Assembly: GCF_016907315.1 (NCBI RefSeq)
Contig: NZ_JAFBBS010000001.1
Location: 2,666,001 to 2,730,000 of the forward strand
Direction: 5' to 3'
Length of the DNA: 64,000 nt
From: Microbacterium esteraromaticum
GTDB taxonomy: Bacteria > Actinomycetota > Actinomycetes > Actinomycetales > Microbacteriaceae
Shown: positions 8,184-17,254 of the stretch, one piece after another
Layout of the letters: every line of letters starts with the position of its first letter
Position numbering within the stretch: the first letter of the stretch is position 1
Notes under the pieces: generated by a model
Told to the model about the DNA's origin: nothing
Database searches by the model: none
What the model saw: the letters and a program-made list of their open reading frames with translations, nothing else
Program-made: the position numbers and the translations under genes

Positions 8184-9308
8184 ATGCGAGAGCTGAGAGT
8201 CCGCGCCGCGACGGCGCTGAAGGTCGTCAGGCGCCTCGCGCGATCCGGCGAATCGATCGAGACCGCCGCGCTGATCGCCGGTGCAGCGGCGTTCATCCTC
8301 GGATTCCCGATCTCGTGGCTGATCTTCGCCGGATCGCAGCTGTCGATCACCGGACCGGGGTCGATCGGCTGGTACGCAGCCGTCGGCGGGGCGGTCGTCG
8401 CGGGGCTGGCCTTCGCTCTCGGGCGGCTCGCGGTGCGCCCGGACGGAGGCAGCCGCGACCAGCAGCGCGACGGCTTCGTCGGACCGCCCGACAGGCTGCG
8501 CTGGTACGACCTGTTCGCGATCGGCGCCGCTTACGCCTCGATCGCCCTGCTCGGGTGGCTCGGCATCGCGCAGCTGCTCGAGCTCAGCTTCATCGGGGCC
8601 CCCGTCTACCCGTTCCCCGGCGCGATCCTCGTCGGCGTCGCCTTCGCGCTCACGGCATACGTGGCCTTCCTCGGGGCGCTGAGGCTGACGCCGATGTCGC
8701 TGTCGATGGACCTCGCGATCTTCCTCGTCGTCGGGGCGTTCTCGGCGATGCTCACGTCGAGCGATCCCCAGTGGTGGCAGAACAACCTCTCGGCGCTGGG
8801 GCAGAGCAGCAACAGCGCGGCGCCCGCGTTCAACGTCACCCTGATCCTGTCGGGCACCATCGTCACGACCATCGCGCGTTACGCCACAGCGGGTCTGCCC
8901 TTCGGCTCGCCGGCAGAGCGCCGCTCACGCCGGCTCACCCGGGGCGGACTCGTGATCGTGGGCATCTTCCTCGCACTCGTGGGCGTGTTCCCCGTCGACC
9001 GGTTCTTCGTCCTGCACAACACGGTCGCCACCGGCATGGCGGTCGTGTACGCGCTGCTCGTGTGCGCGCTGCCGAAGCTGCTGCCGGGCCTGCCGAAGGT
9101 GTTCTACGCTCTCGGCTACATCTACGTCGGGGTGGTCGCACTGCTCGGCGTGTTCTTCGCCACCGGCTACTACAACCTCACCGCCGTCGAGCTGATCGCC
9201 GGTGTGCTCATCTTCAGCTGGATCATCGTGTTCCTGCGCACGGTGAGCGTCGCGGTCACGCCGTCGGATGCCGTCGGCGACACCTCGCAGCGGGATGCCC
9301 TGGCCTGA
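8184..9308 (+). CDS. Polytopic membrane protein, DUF998-like
   Basis: A 374-residue protein with a short basic N-terminus and roughly nine or ten hydrophobic segments. The region with SSDPQWWQNNLSALGQ, the following long helices and GVFPVDRFFVLHNTVA resembles the DUF998 family of integral membrane proteins, whose function is unknown. Ala-Phe-Gly-rich helices and no soluble catalytic domain are seen. It stands alone between convergent and divergent neighbours. No clear ribosome site precedes ATG 8184, and the start is less certain than most. No function is proposed. Confidence 0.7.
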   Translation: MRELRVRAATALKVVRRLARSGESIETAALIAGAAAFILGFPISWLIFAGSQLSITGPGSIGWYAAVGGAVVAGLAFALGRLAVRPDGGSRDQQRDGFVGPPDRLRWYDLFAIGAAYASIALLGWLGIAQLLELSFIGAPVYPFPGAILVGVAFALTAYVAFLGALRLTPMSLSMDLAIFLVVGAFSAMLTSSDPQWWQNNLSALGQSSNSAAPAFNVTLILSGTIVTTIARYATAGLPFGSPAERRSRRLTRGGLVIVGIFLALVGVFPVDRFFVLHNTVATGMAVVYALLVCALPKLLPGLPKVFYALGYIYVGVVALLGVFFATGYYNLTAVELIAGVLIFSWIIVFLRTVSVAVTPSDAVGDTSQRDALA

Positions 9309-9329
9309 CGCCTCGCCGGCGCCGGCGAT

Positions 9330-10091
9330 TCACGACAGCAGGGCGACCACCGCGATCGCGCCGATCACGATGATCAGGGCGCGCAGCAGCCAGCCGGGCA
9401 GGCGGCGGCCGATCATGGCGCCCAGCGCGGAGCCGGCCAGCGATCCGACCGCGATCGTCGCGATCGCGACCCACGGCAGCGGGCCCGCGAAGATGAAGAT
9501 CACGCTCGCCACCGCGCCCGCGACAGTCTGCAGCACGTTCTTCATGGCGTTGACGCGCTGCAGGTTCTCTCCCGTGGTGAGCTCGAGGAAGCCCACGATC
9601 AGCACACCCTGCGCCGCGCCGAAGTAGCCACCGTAGACACCGGTGCCGAAGATGAGCGGGAACTGCAGCCAGCCAGGCCACAGGCCGCCCGGCCGTGACA
9701 CGATCGAGCGGCGGTTCATCAGGGGCTGGATCGCGACGAGAGCGCAGCCGATCACGATCAGCACGGGAGCGACGATGCGGAAGACCTCGGCCGGCAGCAC
9801 GAGCAGTGCCAGAGCGCCGATGACCGCGCCGATCGCGGTGAGCATCACGAGCGGCAGCAGCGGCCGCCAGTGCCCTCGCAGCTCCCGGCGATAGCCGACG
9901 ACCCCGCCGATGTTGCCGATCGCCAGGCCGACCGTGTTGGCCATGTTCGCGGCCACCGGCGGCAGCCCGAGCGCCAGCAGGGTGGGGAAGACGATCAGGC
10001 TCCCCGACCCGACGACCGTGTTGATGACGCCGGCACCGAGGGCGGCGAGGGCCAGCAGGGCCAGTTCGAGAAGGGAGAAATCGGTGATCAT
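9330..10091 (-). CDS. TauE/SafE-family sulfite/anion exporter
   Basis: A 253-residue membrane protein with about eight helices and the internal repeat of the TauE/SafE family: ALGAGVINTVVGSGSLIVFPTLLALG near the N-terminus and GVYGGYFGAAQGVLIVGFL in the second half. Family members export sulfite, sulfoacetate or other organic anions across the cytoplasmic membrane, but most, like this one, have no proven substrate. It is monocistronic and ends 21 nt from the convergent DUF998-like gene. Confidence 0.87.
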   Translation of the reverse strand: MITDFSLLELALLALAALGAGVINTVVGSGSLIVFPTLLALGLPPVAANMANTVGLAIGNIGGVVGYRRELRGHWRPLLPLVMLTAIGAVIGALALLVLPAEVFRIVAPVLIVIGCALVAIQPLMNRRSIVSRPGGLWPGWLQFPLIFGTGVYGGYFGAAQGVLIVGFLELTTGENLQRVNAMKNVLQTVAGAVASVIFIFAGPLPWVAIATIAVGSLAGSALGAMIGRRLPGWLLRALIIVIGAIAVVALLS

Positions 10092-10272
10092 CTGTTCAGC
10101 TCGTTCGTTAAGAATCGGGTTTCATGACTCAGAGACAGTCTGGCCGATTCTGCATGCCGGAATCGTCCTCTCGCTCCGAACGCCACCCTTTAGCCTGATT
10201 GAGGCGGATCCGCCCCCCTCAATCACCGCAGCGCCTGACCCGATGGCGCTCGAGCATCACGCAAGGACGCAC

Positions 10273-11721
10273 ATGGACGATGTCGTGACACACCGCGACG
10301 ACTGGAAGGCACGTGAAGAGCTGGCAGAGCGGATGATCCCGCTCATCGGCGGACTCAACCGGGAGCGCGATGTCGTGACATCGCTGCACGGGCACCGGCT
10401 GCTCGGTCTCTCGACCACCGGCATCCTCGAGGTGCACGAGCGGGTGGCTCAGCTCGGCCATCAGCAGATCGCCCTCACCGACACGCTCGCCGTGCTCGAG
10501 GCACTTCGCGACCTGGCGCCCGGCGCCTCGTCTCTCGACGTCGCCCGCCTCATCGAGGGCCACGCCGAGAGCGGCGACGACCTCGCCGTCTACCTGCGGA
10601 ACACGCTCGCTCCCGCCCTCGGCGCCGAGCTGTCCGAGCCCGTCGACGTGGTCCTGTACGGCTTCGGTCGCATCGGACGCCTGCTCGCCCGCATCATCAT
10701 CGCCCACACCGGCGGCGGCAGCGGCCTGCGCCTGCGCGCCATCGTCGTGCGCCGCGGCTCTGACAACGACATCGTGAAGCGGGCGTCGCTGCTGCTGCGC
10801 GACTCGGTGCACGGCCGCTTCGCCGGCACGGTCACGGTCGACGAGGAGAACTCGCAGATCATCGCCAACGGAAACCGCATCCAGATGATCTACTCCGACG
10901 ACCCGGCCACCGTCGACTACACCGCGTACGGCATCGACGACGCGATCATCGTCGACAACACCGGCCGCTGGCGCGACGAAGAAGGTCTCAGCCGCCACCT
11001 GCAGGCGAAGGGCGCAGCCCGCGTTCTGCTCACCGCCCCCGGCAAGGGCGAGCTGAAGAACATCGTGCACGGCATCAACGACGGCACCATCGAGCCCGGC
11101 GACCGCATCCTGTCGGCCGCATCCTGCACGACCAACGCGATCACCCCTGTTCTCGCCGCCATGGACGAGGCCTACGGCATCGTCCGCGGTCACGTCGAGA
11201 CCGTGCACTCGTTCACGAACGATCAGAACCTGATCGACAACTTCCACAAGGGCGACCGCCGCGGCCGTTCGGCGGTGCTGAACATGGTCATCACCGAGAC
11301 CGGTGCCGCGAAGGCCGTCTCGCGAGCGCTGCCGCAGCTCGCGGGCAAGCTCACCGGCTCCGCGATCCGCGTGCCGACGCCCGACGTGTCGCTGGCTGTG
11401 CTGCACCTCACGCTCGAGAACCCCGCCACCAAGGACGAGCTCAACGACTACCTGCGTCGGGCCTCGCTGCACTCCAAGCTGCGTCAGCAGATCGACTACG
11501 TCGAGAGCCCCGAGGTCGTCTCGACAGACTTCGTCGGCTCGCACCGCGCGGGCATCGTCGACGGTCTCGCGACCATCGCGAACGACAAGGACGTCGTGCT
11601 CTACGTCTGGTACGACAACGAGTACGGCTACTCGTGCCAGGTCGTGCGCGTGCTCGAGGTGATGGCGGGAACGCATCCGGTCGTGCTGCCCGCACGTCGC
11701 GAGGTCACGCTGCACGCCTGA
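10273..11721 (+). CDS. Glyceraldehyde-3-phosphate dehydrogenase, long gluconeogenic type (GapX/GapB-like)
   Basis: A 482-residue GAPDH with an N-terminal extension of about 120 residues before the NAD(P)-binding motif LYGFGRIGRLLAR (about 129-140). The catalytic motif SAASCTTNAITPVL puts the nucleophile at about C285. The length fits the second, gluconeogenic GAPDH of Corynebacterium (about 480 residues) rather than the glycolytic enzyme of about 335. AAGGA lies 5 nt before ATG 10273; an upstream in-frame ATG at 10243 has no ribosome site. pckG lies 3.6 kb downstream, fitting a gluconeogenic role. Cofactor preference is not decided here. Confidence 0.9.
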   Translation: MDDVVTHRDDWKAREELAERMIPLIGGLNRERDVVTSLHGHRLLGLSTTGILEVHERVAQLGHQQIALTDTLAVLEALRDLAPGASSLDVARLIEGHAESGDDLAVYLRNTLAPALGAELSEPVDVVLYGFGRIGRLLARIIIAHTGGGSGLRLRAIVVRRGSDNDIVKRASLLLRDSVHGRFAGTVTVDEENSQIIANGNRIQMIYSDDPATVDYTAYGIDDAIIVDNTGRWRDEEGLSRHLQAKGAARVLLTAPGKGELKNIVHGINDGTIEPGDRILSAASCTTNAITPVLAAMDEAYGIVRGHVETVHSFTNDQNLIDNFHKGDRRGRSAVLNMVITETGAAKAVSRALPQLAGKLTGSAIRVPTPDVSLAVLHLTLENPATKDELNDYLRRASLHSKLRQQIDYVESPEVVSTDFVGSHRAGIVDGLATIANDKDVVLYVWYDNEYGYSCQVVRVLEVMAGTHPVVLPARREVTLHA

Positions 11722-11763
11722 TCGCACTGGCGACGGACGGAGGCCGCGGGCGATCATGGAGAT

Positions 11764-12828
11764 ATGGATCCCCGCGGCCTTCTCGCTGCCCGCCTGAGCT
11801 CGCACCGGCTGACCGCGCCTGCGGCGACGATCGTCGACGCGGCACGGCACATGCTGGCCGTGCAGAGCCAGGACCTCCTGGCTGGCCGATGGGCGCTGGG
11901 CGTGCGCACCAGGAAATCGCCCACTCTCGATGCCGCCGACGCGGCGTTCGCGCGGGGAGAGCTGGTGCGCGCGTGGACGCAGCGCGGCACCCTGCACATC
12001 ATCCCCGCTCGCGATCTCGCGTGGGTGCTCTCGGTGACCGCCGATCGTCAGCGGCAGCAGGCCGCAGGGCGGCACCGCGCACTGGGGATCGACGGAGACG
12101 TGCTCGACGCCGCCTGGAGAGTCATCGGTCCGTCTGCGCGCGACGGCGGATGCACGAGAGCCGAGATCTTCGCCCTTCTGCAGTCGGCGGGCATCGATCC
12201 GACGGGGCAACGGGGCGTCCATCTGCTCTTCGCGCTCACCGTCGCCGGACTCATCTGCCAGGGCCCGATCGAGGGAGGGCGGTCGTCCGGAGGAAGAGGC
12301 CCGATCGCGCGCGAGCAGCGGTTCGTCGCCGTCGAGGAGTGGATCGCCGCACCGGCGCATCCCGACGATCCGCTCGCCGAGCTGTTCGTGCGCTACGTCG
12401 ACGGTCACGGACCGGCCGGCGTGCGAGATTTCGCGTGGTGGTCGGGTTTGACCATCGGAGCAGCGCATGATGCGGCCGAACGCGCGGCCGGCCGGGTCCG
12501 CGAGGTCGACCACGGCCTCTTCGCCGCGCTGCGCGCACCCCGGCGAAGCCTCGACGAGGCGACGGCGTTCGCGCTGCCGGCATTCGACGAGTACTACATC
12601 TCGTACGCCGACCGCACCCCTGTGTGCGATGCCCATCGGCTCGACACCGTCGGGCCGGGCAAGAACGGCATGGTCCGTCCGACGCTCGTCGAGCGGGGCC
12701 GCGTGGCCGGGGTCTGGTCGCACGCCGATGCCACGCGAGGGGCGCCGGCCGAGCTGTTCGATCCGGATGCGGACCCCGCGGCAGCGGCATCCGCCCTCGC
12801 GCGGTTCACGCGCTTCGTCGGCGACTGA
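11764..12828 (+). CDS. Winged-helix DNA-binding protein of the AlkZ/YcaQ (HTH_42) family
   Basis: A 354-residue member of the family that includes the DNA glycosylases AlkZ and YcaQ. The N-terminal part has VDAARHMLAVQSQDLLAGRW, where Q-S-Q (about residues 37-39) matches the catalytic Q-x-Q motif of AlkZ, which unhooks interstrand crosslinks. YcaQ/AlkX proteins have Q-x-D there. TQRGTLHIIP (about 72-81) and the C-terminal PAFDEYYISYADR also fit. The start is preceded by GATCAT and 6 nt, a leaderless pattern. Many family members have unknown substrates, so glycosylase activity is a hypothesis. Confidence 0.8.
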   Translation: MDPRGLLAARLSSHRLTAPAATIVDAARHMLAVQSQDLLAGRWALGVRTRKSPTLDAADAAFARGELVRAWTQRGTLHIIPARDLAWVLSVTADRQRQQAAGRHRALGIDGDVLDAAWRVIGPSARDGGCTRAEIFALLQSAGIDPTGQRGVHLLFALTVAGLICQGPIEGGRSSGGRGPIAREQRFVAVEEWIAAPAHPDDPLAELFVRYVDGHGPAGVRDFAWWSGLTIGAAHDAAERAAGRVREVDHGLFAALRAPRRSLDEATAFALPAFDEYYISYADRTPVCDAHRLDTVGPGKNGMVRPTLVERGRVAGVWSHADATRGAPAELFDPDADPAAAASALARFTRFVGD

Positions 12829-12861
12829 GCCGCCGCCGGTCGTCACGCGTCCGTCAGTCCC

Positions 12862-12948
12862 GTCGGAATCCTTGGACCGGATGCCCTGCCCGAGGCGTGT
12901 CCCGCCGGGACGCGCCGTCGTCTGCTCGGCCCGTCCGGCATCTCCGAC
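12862..12948 (+). repeat. Dispersed intergenic repeat, copy E
   Basis: An 87-bp element between the AlkZ-like and thioesterase genes. Its ends are inverted: the left arm 12862-12877 is a degenerate complement of the right arm 12933-12948 (GTCCGGCATCTCCGAC). Inside, GGCGTGTCCC (12894-12903) and GGGACGCGCC (12907-12916) form a 10-bp stem with one wobble pair and a 3-nt loop. Four related elements occur elsewhere in the window. Confidence 0.65.
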
Positions 12949-12978
12949 GTCGATCCCGTGCCTTGGCATGATGGACGG

Positions 12979-13761
12979 GTGCCGAGCTACTTCCTGCGCC
13001 TGTCCGAGACCTCTTTCGAACCCACCCAGCACGTCGGCGGGGCGTGGAATCCCGATGAGCAGCACGTCGCTCCCGTGCTCGGCCTGCTCGCCCATCTGGT
13101 CGAAGCCGAGCACGGCCGACGCCGGCCGGAGACGCCCCTGGCGCTCGCCAGGACGAACTTCGACATACTCGGCGTGATCCCCATGGACGCGTTCGACGTC
13201 GACGTGCGCGTGCTGCGGCCCGGGCGCACGATCGAACTGGTCGAGGCGACGCTCACGCATGGCGGCCGCGCGGCGCTCGTGCTTCGCGCCTGGATGCTGC
13301 AGCAGGGTGACACATCGGCGCTCTCCGGCAGCCCTCTGCCGCAGATGCCGCCGCGCGAGACGCTGCCGGAGTGGTCGCCGGCAGACGTCTGGCCCGGCGG
13401 CGCGATCCGCTCGATCGACGCCAGGCGCGAGCACATCGCACCAGGGCGTGCTCGTTGCTGGATCCGCCCCCGGCATCCGCTTCTCGCCGATGAGCCGGTC
13501 TCGAACCGGGCCCGGATGCTGGGCATGACCGACTTCGCCAACGGCATCGCCACGCGTGTCGCGCCCGAGGCCGCGCTCTACCCGAACGTCGACCTGACGG
13601 CCAGCATCTTCCGCGAGCCCGCCGGCGAATGGTTCGGCCTCGATACCTCGGTGTCGTTCGGCTCCGACGGCACCGGTCTCACCGAATCGGTGCTCAGCGA
13701 TGAGAACGGACCGCTCGGCACCGTCTCGCAGACGCTCACCGTGCGCCCGCGAGTCGGCTGA
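12979..13761 (+). CDS. Acyl-CoA thioesterase, double-hotdog (TesB/4HBT_3) type
   Basis: A 260-residue protein from GTG 12979. The N-terminal half resembles a thioesterase hotdog domain (FEPTQHVGGAWNPDEQHVAPVLGLLAHLVE, then LARTNFDILGVIPMDAFDV) and the C-terminal half a second hotdog (ADEPVSNRARMLGMTDFANGIATRV, NVDLTASIFREPAGEWFGLD), as in proteins that hydrolyse acyl-CoA. CATGAT plus 6 nt (GGACGG) precedes the GTG with no ribosome site, the leaderless pattern. Substrate chain length cannot be read. It is probably monocistronic, facing the ramB 3' end. Confidence 0.8.
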   Translation: MPSYFLRLSETSFEPTQHVGGAWNPDEQHVAPVLGLLAHLVEAEHGRRRPETPLALARTNFDILGVIPMDAFDVDVRVLRPGRTIELVEATLTHGGRAALVLRAWMLQQGDTSALSGSPLPQMPPRETLPEWSPADVWPGGAIRSIDARREHIAPGRARCWIRPRHPLLADEPVSNRARMLGMTDFANGIATRVAPEAALYPNVDLTASIFREPAGEWFGLDTSVSFGSDGTGLTESVLSDENGPLGTVSQTLTVRPRVG

Positions 13762-13778
13762 GCGCGCTCAGCGACGCA

Positions 13779-15221
13779 TCACTCGCCGGCGTGGCTGTCG
13801 AGGAACGCGTACACCTCGCTGTCGTCGACGCCGGGGAACGCACCACGAGGGAGTGGACGGAACATGTGCGTGTGCACGCGCGCACTCGGCCAGGCGCGCC
13901 CTTCCCACCTCTGGCTGACGGAGGCTGAGGCGCGGCGGCAGCACGATTCGTCGGGACACGTCGACTGCGCGCGGTTCTGCGTCTCGCGACCGCGCCACCA
14001 GCGCGCATCGTCGAACGGCACGCCGACGGTGACGGAGAAGCCCCCGTCGGTCGATGAGCCGGTCTGCGTGGCGCACCAGAACGTGCCCGATGGAGTGTCG
14101 GTGTACTGGTAGTGCTCGGTGGTGCGGTTGCGCTGCTCGAAGGCGGCGCGCGCGCCGAACCGCCGGCACGCGGGCTGACCCTCCACCGCCCCCGTGACGT
14201 CCATCGGCAGCGGCAGGTCGTCGTTCTCGTAGACCCGGGTGATGGCGCCGGTCTCATCGACGCGCAGGAAGTGCAGCCGCATGTCCAGGTGATGGGTCAT
14301 CAGGTTGGTCATGCGCATGCCGGCGGCTTCGTGCGTGACGCCGAACGCGTCGCGGAAGTCCTCGACGGCCAGGTTGCGATCCTTCTTCGCCTGCTGCAGG
14401 AACGCGACGCCGGCTGTCTCGGGGATGAGGCAGCACGCGGCGAAGTAGTTGATCTCCAGGCGCTGCTGCAGGAAGTCGGCGTAGTCGGTCGGGGGCGTGT
14501 GACCGAGTATCCGGTGCGCCATGGCCTGGAGGGCCATGGATCGCAGGCCGTGGCCGCCCGGGATGGAGGCAGGGGGAAGGTAGATGCGGCCGTGCTCGAG
14601 GTCGGTGATCGAGCGCGTCGAGTGCGGCAGGTCGTCGGCGTAGATCAGCTCGAAGCCGAGCTTGGCTGCCATCAGCGTCACCGTGCGGTGCGTGAGCGCG
14701 CCTGACACGTGGCCGGCGGCCTTGAGATGCTTCTCGGCGAGAGCCTCGATCTCGGGCAGGTAGTTGTCGCGCGCCCGGGCGGTGAGGCGCATCTCTGTAT
14801 TGGCGCGGCGCGCCTCCTCCGGAGTCGCGATCGCCTCGGTCTCCCGGCGATGCAGCTCACGGTGCAATCCGAGGATCGCCTCGATGGTCTCGTCGCTCAT
14901 GGTCTTCGAGACGCGGACACCGGCGATGCCGAGCTGGCGGAAGATGGGACTCGACTGCGCCCGTTCCAGCTCGATCTCGAGGGCCGCGCGCCGGTTCGGC
15001 GGCTCTCCCGAGATCAGGTCCGCGACATCGGTGCCGCACGCCTCGGCGATGGCCTGCAGCAGCGAGAGCTTCGGCTCGCGCTTGCCGTTCTCGATGAGGC
15101 TCAGCTGCGAGCCGGCGATGCCGACCTTCGCACCCAGCTCGTCGAGCGTGAGATTCCTCGCGGTGCGGTGATGCCGGATGCGATGCCCGAGAGTGCTGAG
15201 TTCAAGTCCGCTGGTGGCCAT
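13779..15221 (-). CDS. ramB: RamB-type regulator of acetate/propionate metabolism (XRE HTH, IrrE-like, short-chain fatty acyl regulator)
   Basis: A 480-residue protein with an N-terminal XRE helix-turn-helix (LGHRIRHHRTARNLTLDELG through GSQLSLIENGKREPKLSLL, about 10-60), a central ImmA/IrrE-like domain with a degenerate HEXXH (MAHRILGH), and a Cys/Trp-rich C-terminal domain. This matches RamB of Corynebacterium (474 residues), which represses acetate and glyoxylate genes, and the mycobacterial PrpR group that binds acyl-CoA. TATGAT sits 6 nt before ATG 15221, with TTGAAA 19 bp further up, predicting a leaderless mRNA. It is divergent from pckG, a likely target. Confidence 0.9.
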   Translation of the reverse strand: MATSGLELSTLGHRIRHHRTARNLTLDELGAKVGIAGSQLSLIENGKREPKLSLLQAIAEACGTDVADLISGEPPNRRAALEIELERAQSSPIFRQLGIAGVRVSKTMSDETIEAILGLHRELHRRETEAIATPEEARRANTEMRLTARARDNYLPEIEALAEKHLKAAGHVSGALTHRTVTLMAAKLGFELIYADDLPHSTRSITDLEHGRIYLPPASIPGGHGLRSMALQAMAHRILGHTPPTDYADFLQQRLEINYFAACCLIPETAGVAFLQQAKKDRNLAVEDFRDAFGVTHEAAGMRMTNLMTHHLDMRLHFLRVDETGAITRVYENDDLPLPMDVTGAVEGQPACRRFGARAAFEQRNRTTEHYQYTDTPSGTFWCATQTGSSTDGGFSVTVGVPFDDARWWRGRETQNRAQSTCPDESCCRRASASVSQRWEGRAWPSARVHTHMFRPLPRGAFPGVDDSEVYAFLDSHAGE

Positions 15222-15330
15222 TCCTTGATCATATCCGAAACTTTGCATTTTCTTTCAAGCCGATTGCGCCGCAAACAGCGCAAAACCTCGCGGAAGATAG
15301 AGATACCGCAATGCTTGAAGGAGCTCACAC
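15222..15330. promoter_or_regulatory. ramB-pckG divergent control region with TTTGC boxes
   Basis: The 109-bp gap is locally A+T-rich. It carries AACTTTGCATTTT (15239-15251) and, on the other strand, GTTTGCGG (from 15269-15276) and TTTTGCGC (from 15278-15285). RamB of Corynebacterium recognises A-rich sites with a TTTGCA core, so these are candidate operators. The TATGAT -10 of ramB is at 15228-15233. The pckG ribosome site AAGGAG lies 7 nt before its ATG. Confidence 0.45.
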
Positions 15331-17202
15331 ATGGCACTCGCCGAGACGTTCACCCCGCAGACAGCATCCGCCGCGCCGGCGCGGAGCTACGGGGACGTGC
15401 CCGCGTACGACACTCCGGCGATGGCCGAGCTGCGCGCGTGGGTCGACGGCATCGCCGCGCTGACCCAGCCCGAGCGGGTGCACTGGATCGACGGGTCGCG
15501 CGCGGAGAACGACGCGCTGCTGCACGAGCTCGTCGACGAGGGCAAGCTCATCAAGCTCAACCCCGAGTGGCGCCCCGGTTCGTACCTCGCCCGCTCGCAC
15601 CCCAGCGATGTCGCCCGCACCGAGGGGCGCACGTTCATCGCGTCCGAGAATGAGAGCGACGCCGGGCCGACCAACAACTGGGCCGACCCCGCCGTCATCC
15701 GCGAGACGCTGAACGGCCTGTTCGAGGGCTCGATGCGCGGACGCACGATGTACGTCGTCCCCTTCTCGATGGGGCCCGTGGGTGGCAAGCTGTCGCACAT
15801 CGGCGTGCAGGTCACCGACAGCGCCTACGCCGTGGCATCCATCGGCATCATGACCCGCGTCGGCGACGCGGTCACCCGCCAGATCGCCGATGGTGCCCCG
15901 TGGGTCAAGACCGTCCACTCGGTGGGCGCTCCGCTCGAGCCGGGCGAGCCCGATGTCGAGTGGCCGTGCAACGACGAGAAGTACATCGTGCACTTCCCCG
16001 AAACGCTCGAGGTCTACTCCTACGGCTCCGGTTACGGCGGCAATGCCATCCTCGCCAAGAAGTGCTTCGCGCTGCGCATCGCCTCCGTGATCGCGCGCGA
16101 CGAGGGCTGGCTGGCAGAGCACATGCTGCTCATCCGCGTCACCGACCCCCAGGGCCGCGCGCACCACGTCGCCGCCGCCTTCCCCTCGGCCTGCGGAAAG
16201 ACCAACCTTGCCATGCTGCGCCCGACCATTCCCGGCTGGAAGGTCGAGACGCTGGGCGACGACATCGTCTGGATCCGTCCCGGCGAAGACGGGCGCATGT
16301 ACGCGATGAACCCCGAGGCCGGCTTCTTCGGCGTCGCGCCGGGCACCGGCGAGTCCACCAACGTGACGGCCGTCGAGACGCTGTGGGGGAACACGATCTT
16401 CACGAACGTCGCTCTGCGCCCCGACGGCGACGTCTGGTGGGAGGGGCTCACCGACACTCCTCCGGCCGAGCTCATCGACTGGCAGGGCAAGCCGTGGACT
16501 CCCCAGTCCGAGGGCCCGGCCGCGCACCCCAACTCGCGGTTCACGGTCGCGGCGGCGCAGTGCCCGCAGATCGCCGACGACTGGGAGAACCCAGAGGGCG
16601 TGCCGCTCGACGTCATCCTGTTCGGCGGCCGCCGTGCGAGCAACGTGCCACTCGTCGTCGAGGCGACCGACTGGAGCCATGGCGTCTTCATCGGCTCGAC
16701 GATCTCGTCGGAGCGCACTGCGGCAGCCGAGGGCACGCTCGGAGAGCTGCGCCGTGACCCGTTCGCCATGCTGCCCTTCTGCGGTTACAACATGGGCGAC
16801 TACTTCGGTCACTGGCTGAACGTCGGCCGGGGGCTGCGCTTCGACCGTGCGCCGCGGATCTTCCAGGTGAACTGGTTCCGTCGCGGCGCGGACGGCCGCT
16901 TCCTGTGGCCTGGCTTCGGCGACAACTCGCGCGTGATCGACTGGATCATCCGTCGCATCTCGGGCGAGGTCGACGCCGTCGACAGCCCGATCGGCCGTCT
17001 GCCGAAGCGCGAGGACCTCAACCTCGAAGGTCTTGATATCACCGACGCCGATCTCGATGAGCTGTTCGACGTCGACATCGACGCCTGGCTCGCCGAGGCG
17101 GACTCGACGGAGAAGTTCTACGCCATGTTCGGCGACGCGCTGCCCGCGGCGCTGCGCAGCGAGCTGGAGGCCCTGCGCTACCGGCTCAACGCCGCGCGCT
17201 GA
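15331..17202 (+). CDS. pckG: Phosphoenolpyruvate carboxykinase (GTP)
   Basis: A 623-residue GTP-type PEP carboxykinase of normal length. The P-loop and reactive Cys motif [14 protein letters not shown] has its Cys at residue 288, the same number as in the human enzyme. The metal-binding [14 protein letters not shown] and the [12 protein letters not shown] loop follow. It converts oxaloacetate plus GTP to PEP and CO2, the entry to gluconeogenesis from acetate or amino acids. AAGGAG with a 7-nt spacer sets the start. Divergence from ramB suggests control by acyl-CoA status. Confidence 0.97.
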   Translation: MALAETFTPQTASAAPARSYGDVPAYDTPAMAELRAWVDGIAALTQPERVHWIDGSRAENDALLHELVDEGKLIKLNPEWRPGSYLARSHPSDVARTEGRTFIASENESDAGPTNNWADPAVIRETLNGLFEGSMRGRTMYVVPFSMGPVGGKLSHIGVQVTDSAYAVASIGIMTRVGDAVTRQIADGAPWVKTVHSVGAPLEPGEPDVEWPCNDEKYIVHFPETLEVYSYGSGYGGNAILAKKCFALRIASVIARDEGWLAEHMLLIRVTDPQGRAHHVAAAFPSACGKTNLAMLRPTIPGWKVETLGDDIVWIRPGEDGRMYAMNPEAGFFGVAPGTGESTNVTAVETLWGNTIFTNVALRPDGDVWWEGLTDTPPAELIDWQGKPWTPQSEGPAAHPNSRFTVAAAQCPQIADDWENPEGVPLDVILFGGRRASNVPLVVEATDWSHGVFIGSTISSERTAAAEGTLGELRRDPFAMLPFCGYNMGDYFGHWLNVGRGLRFDRAPRIFQVNWFRRGADGRFLWPGFGDNSRVIDWIIRRISGEVDAVDSPIGRLPKREDLNLEGLDITDADLDELFDVDIDAWLAEADSTEKFYAMFGDALPAALRSELEALRYRLNAAR

Positions 17203-17254
17203 GCGCTCGAGCTTCTTCGGTATCCTCGGGCGTGAGCTCAGAGGAGGGCACGTG

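Noticed and set aside
10219..13476. A 1085-codon open frame on the minus strand across gap and downstream genes
   Set aside because: It is antisense to the GAPDH, AlkZ-like and thioesterase genes, which have clear family motifs; the translation is His/Gly/Arg-rich with no recognisable domain. A G+C-rich shadow.
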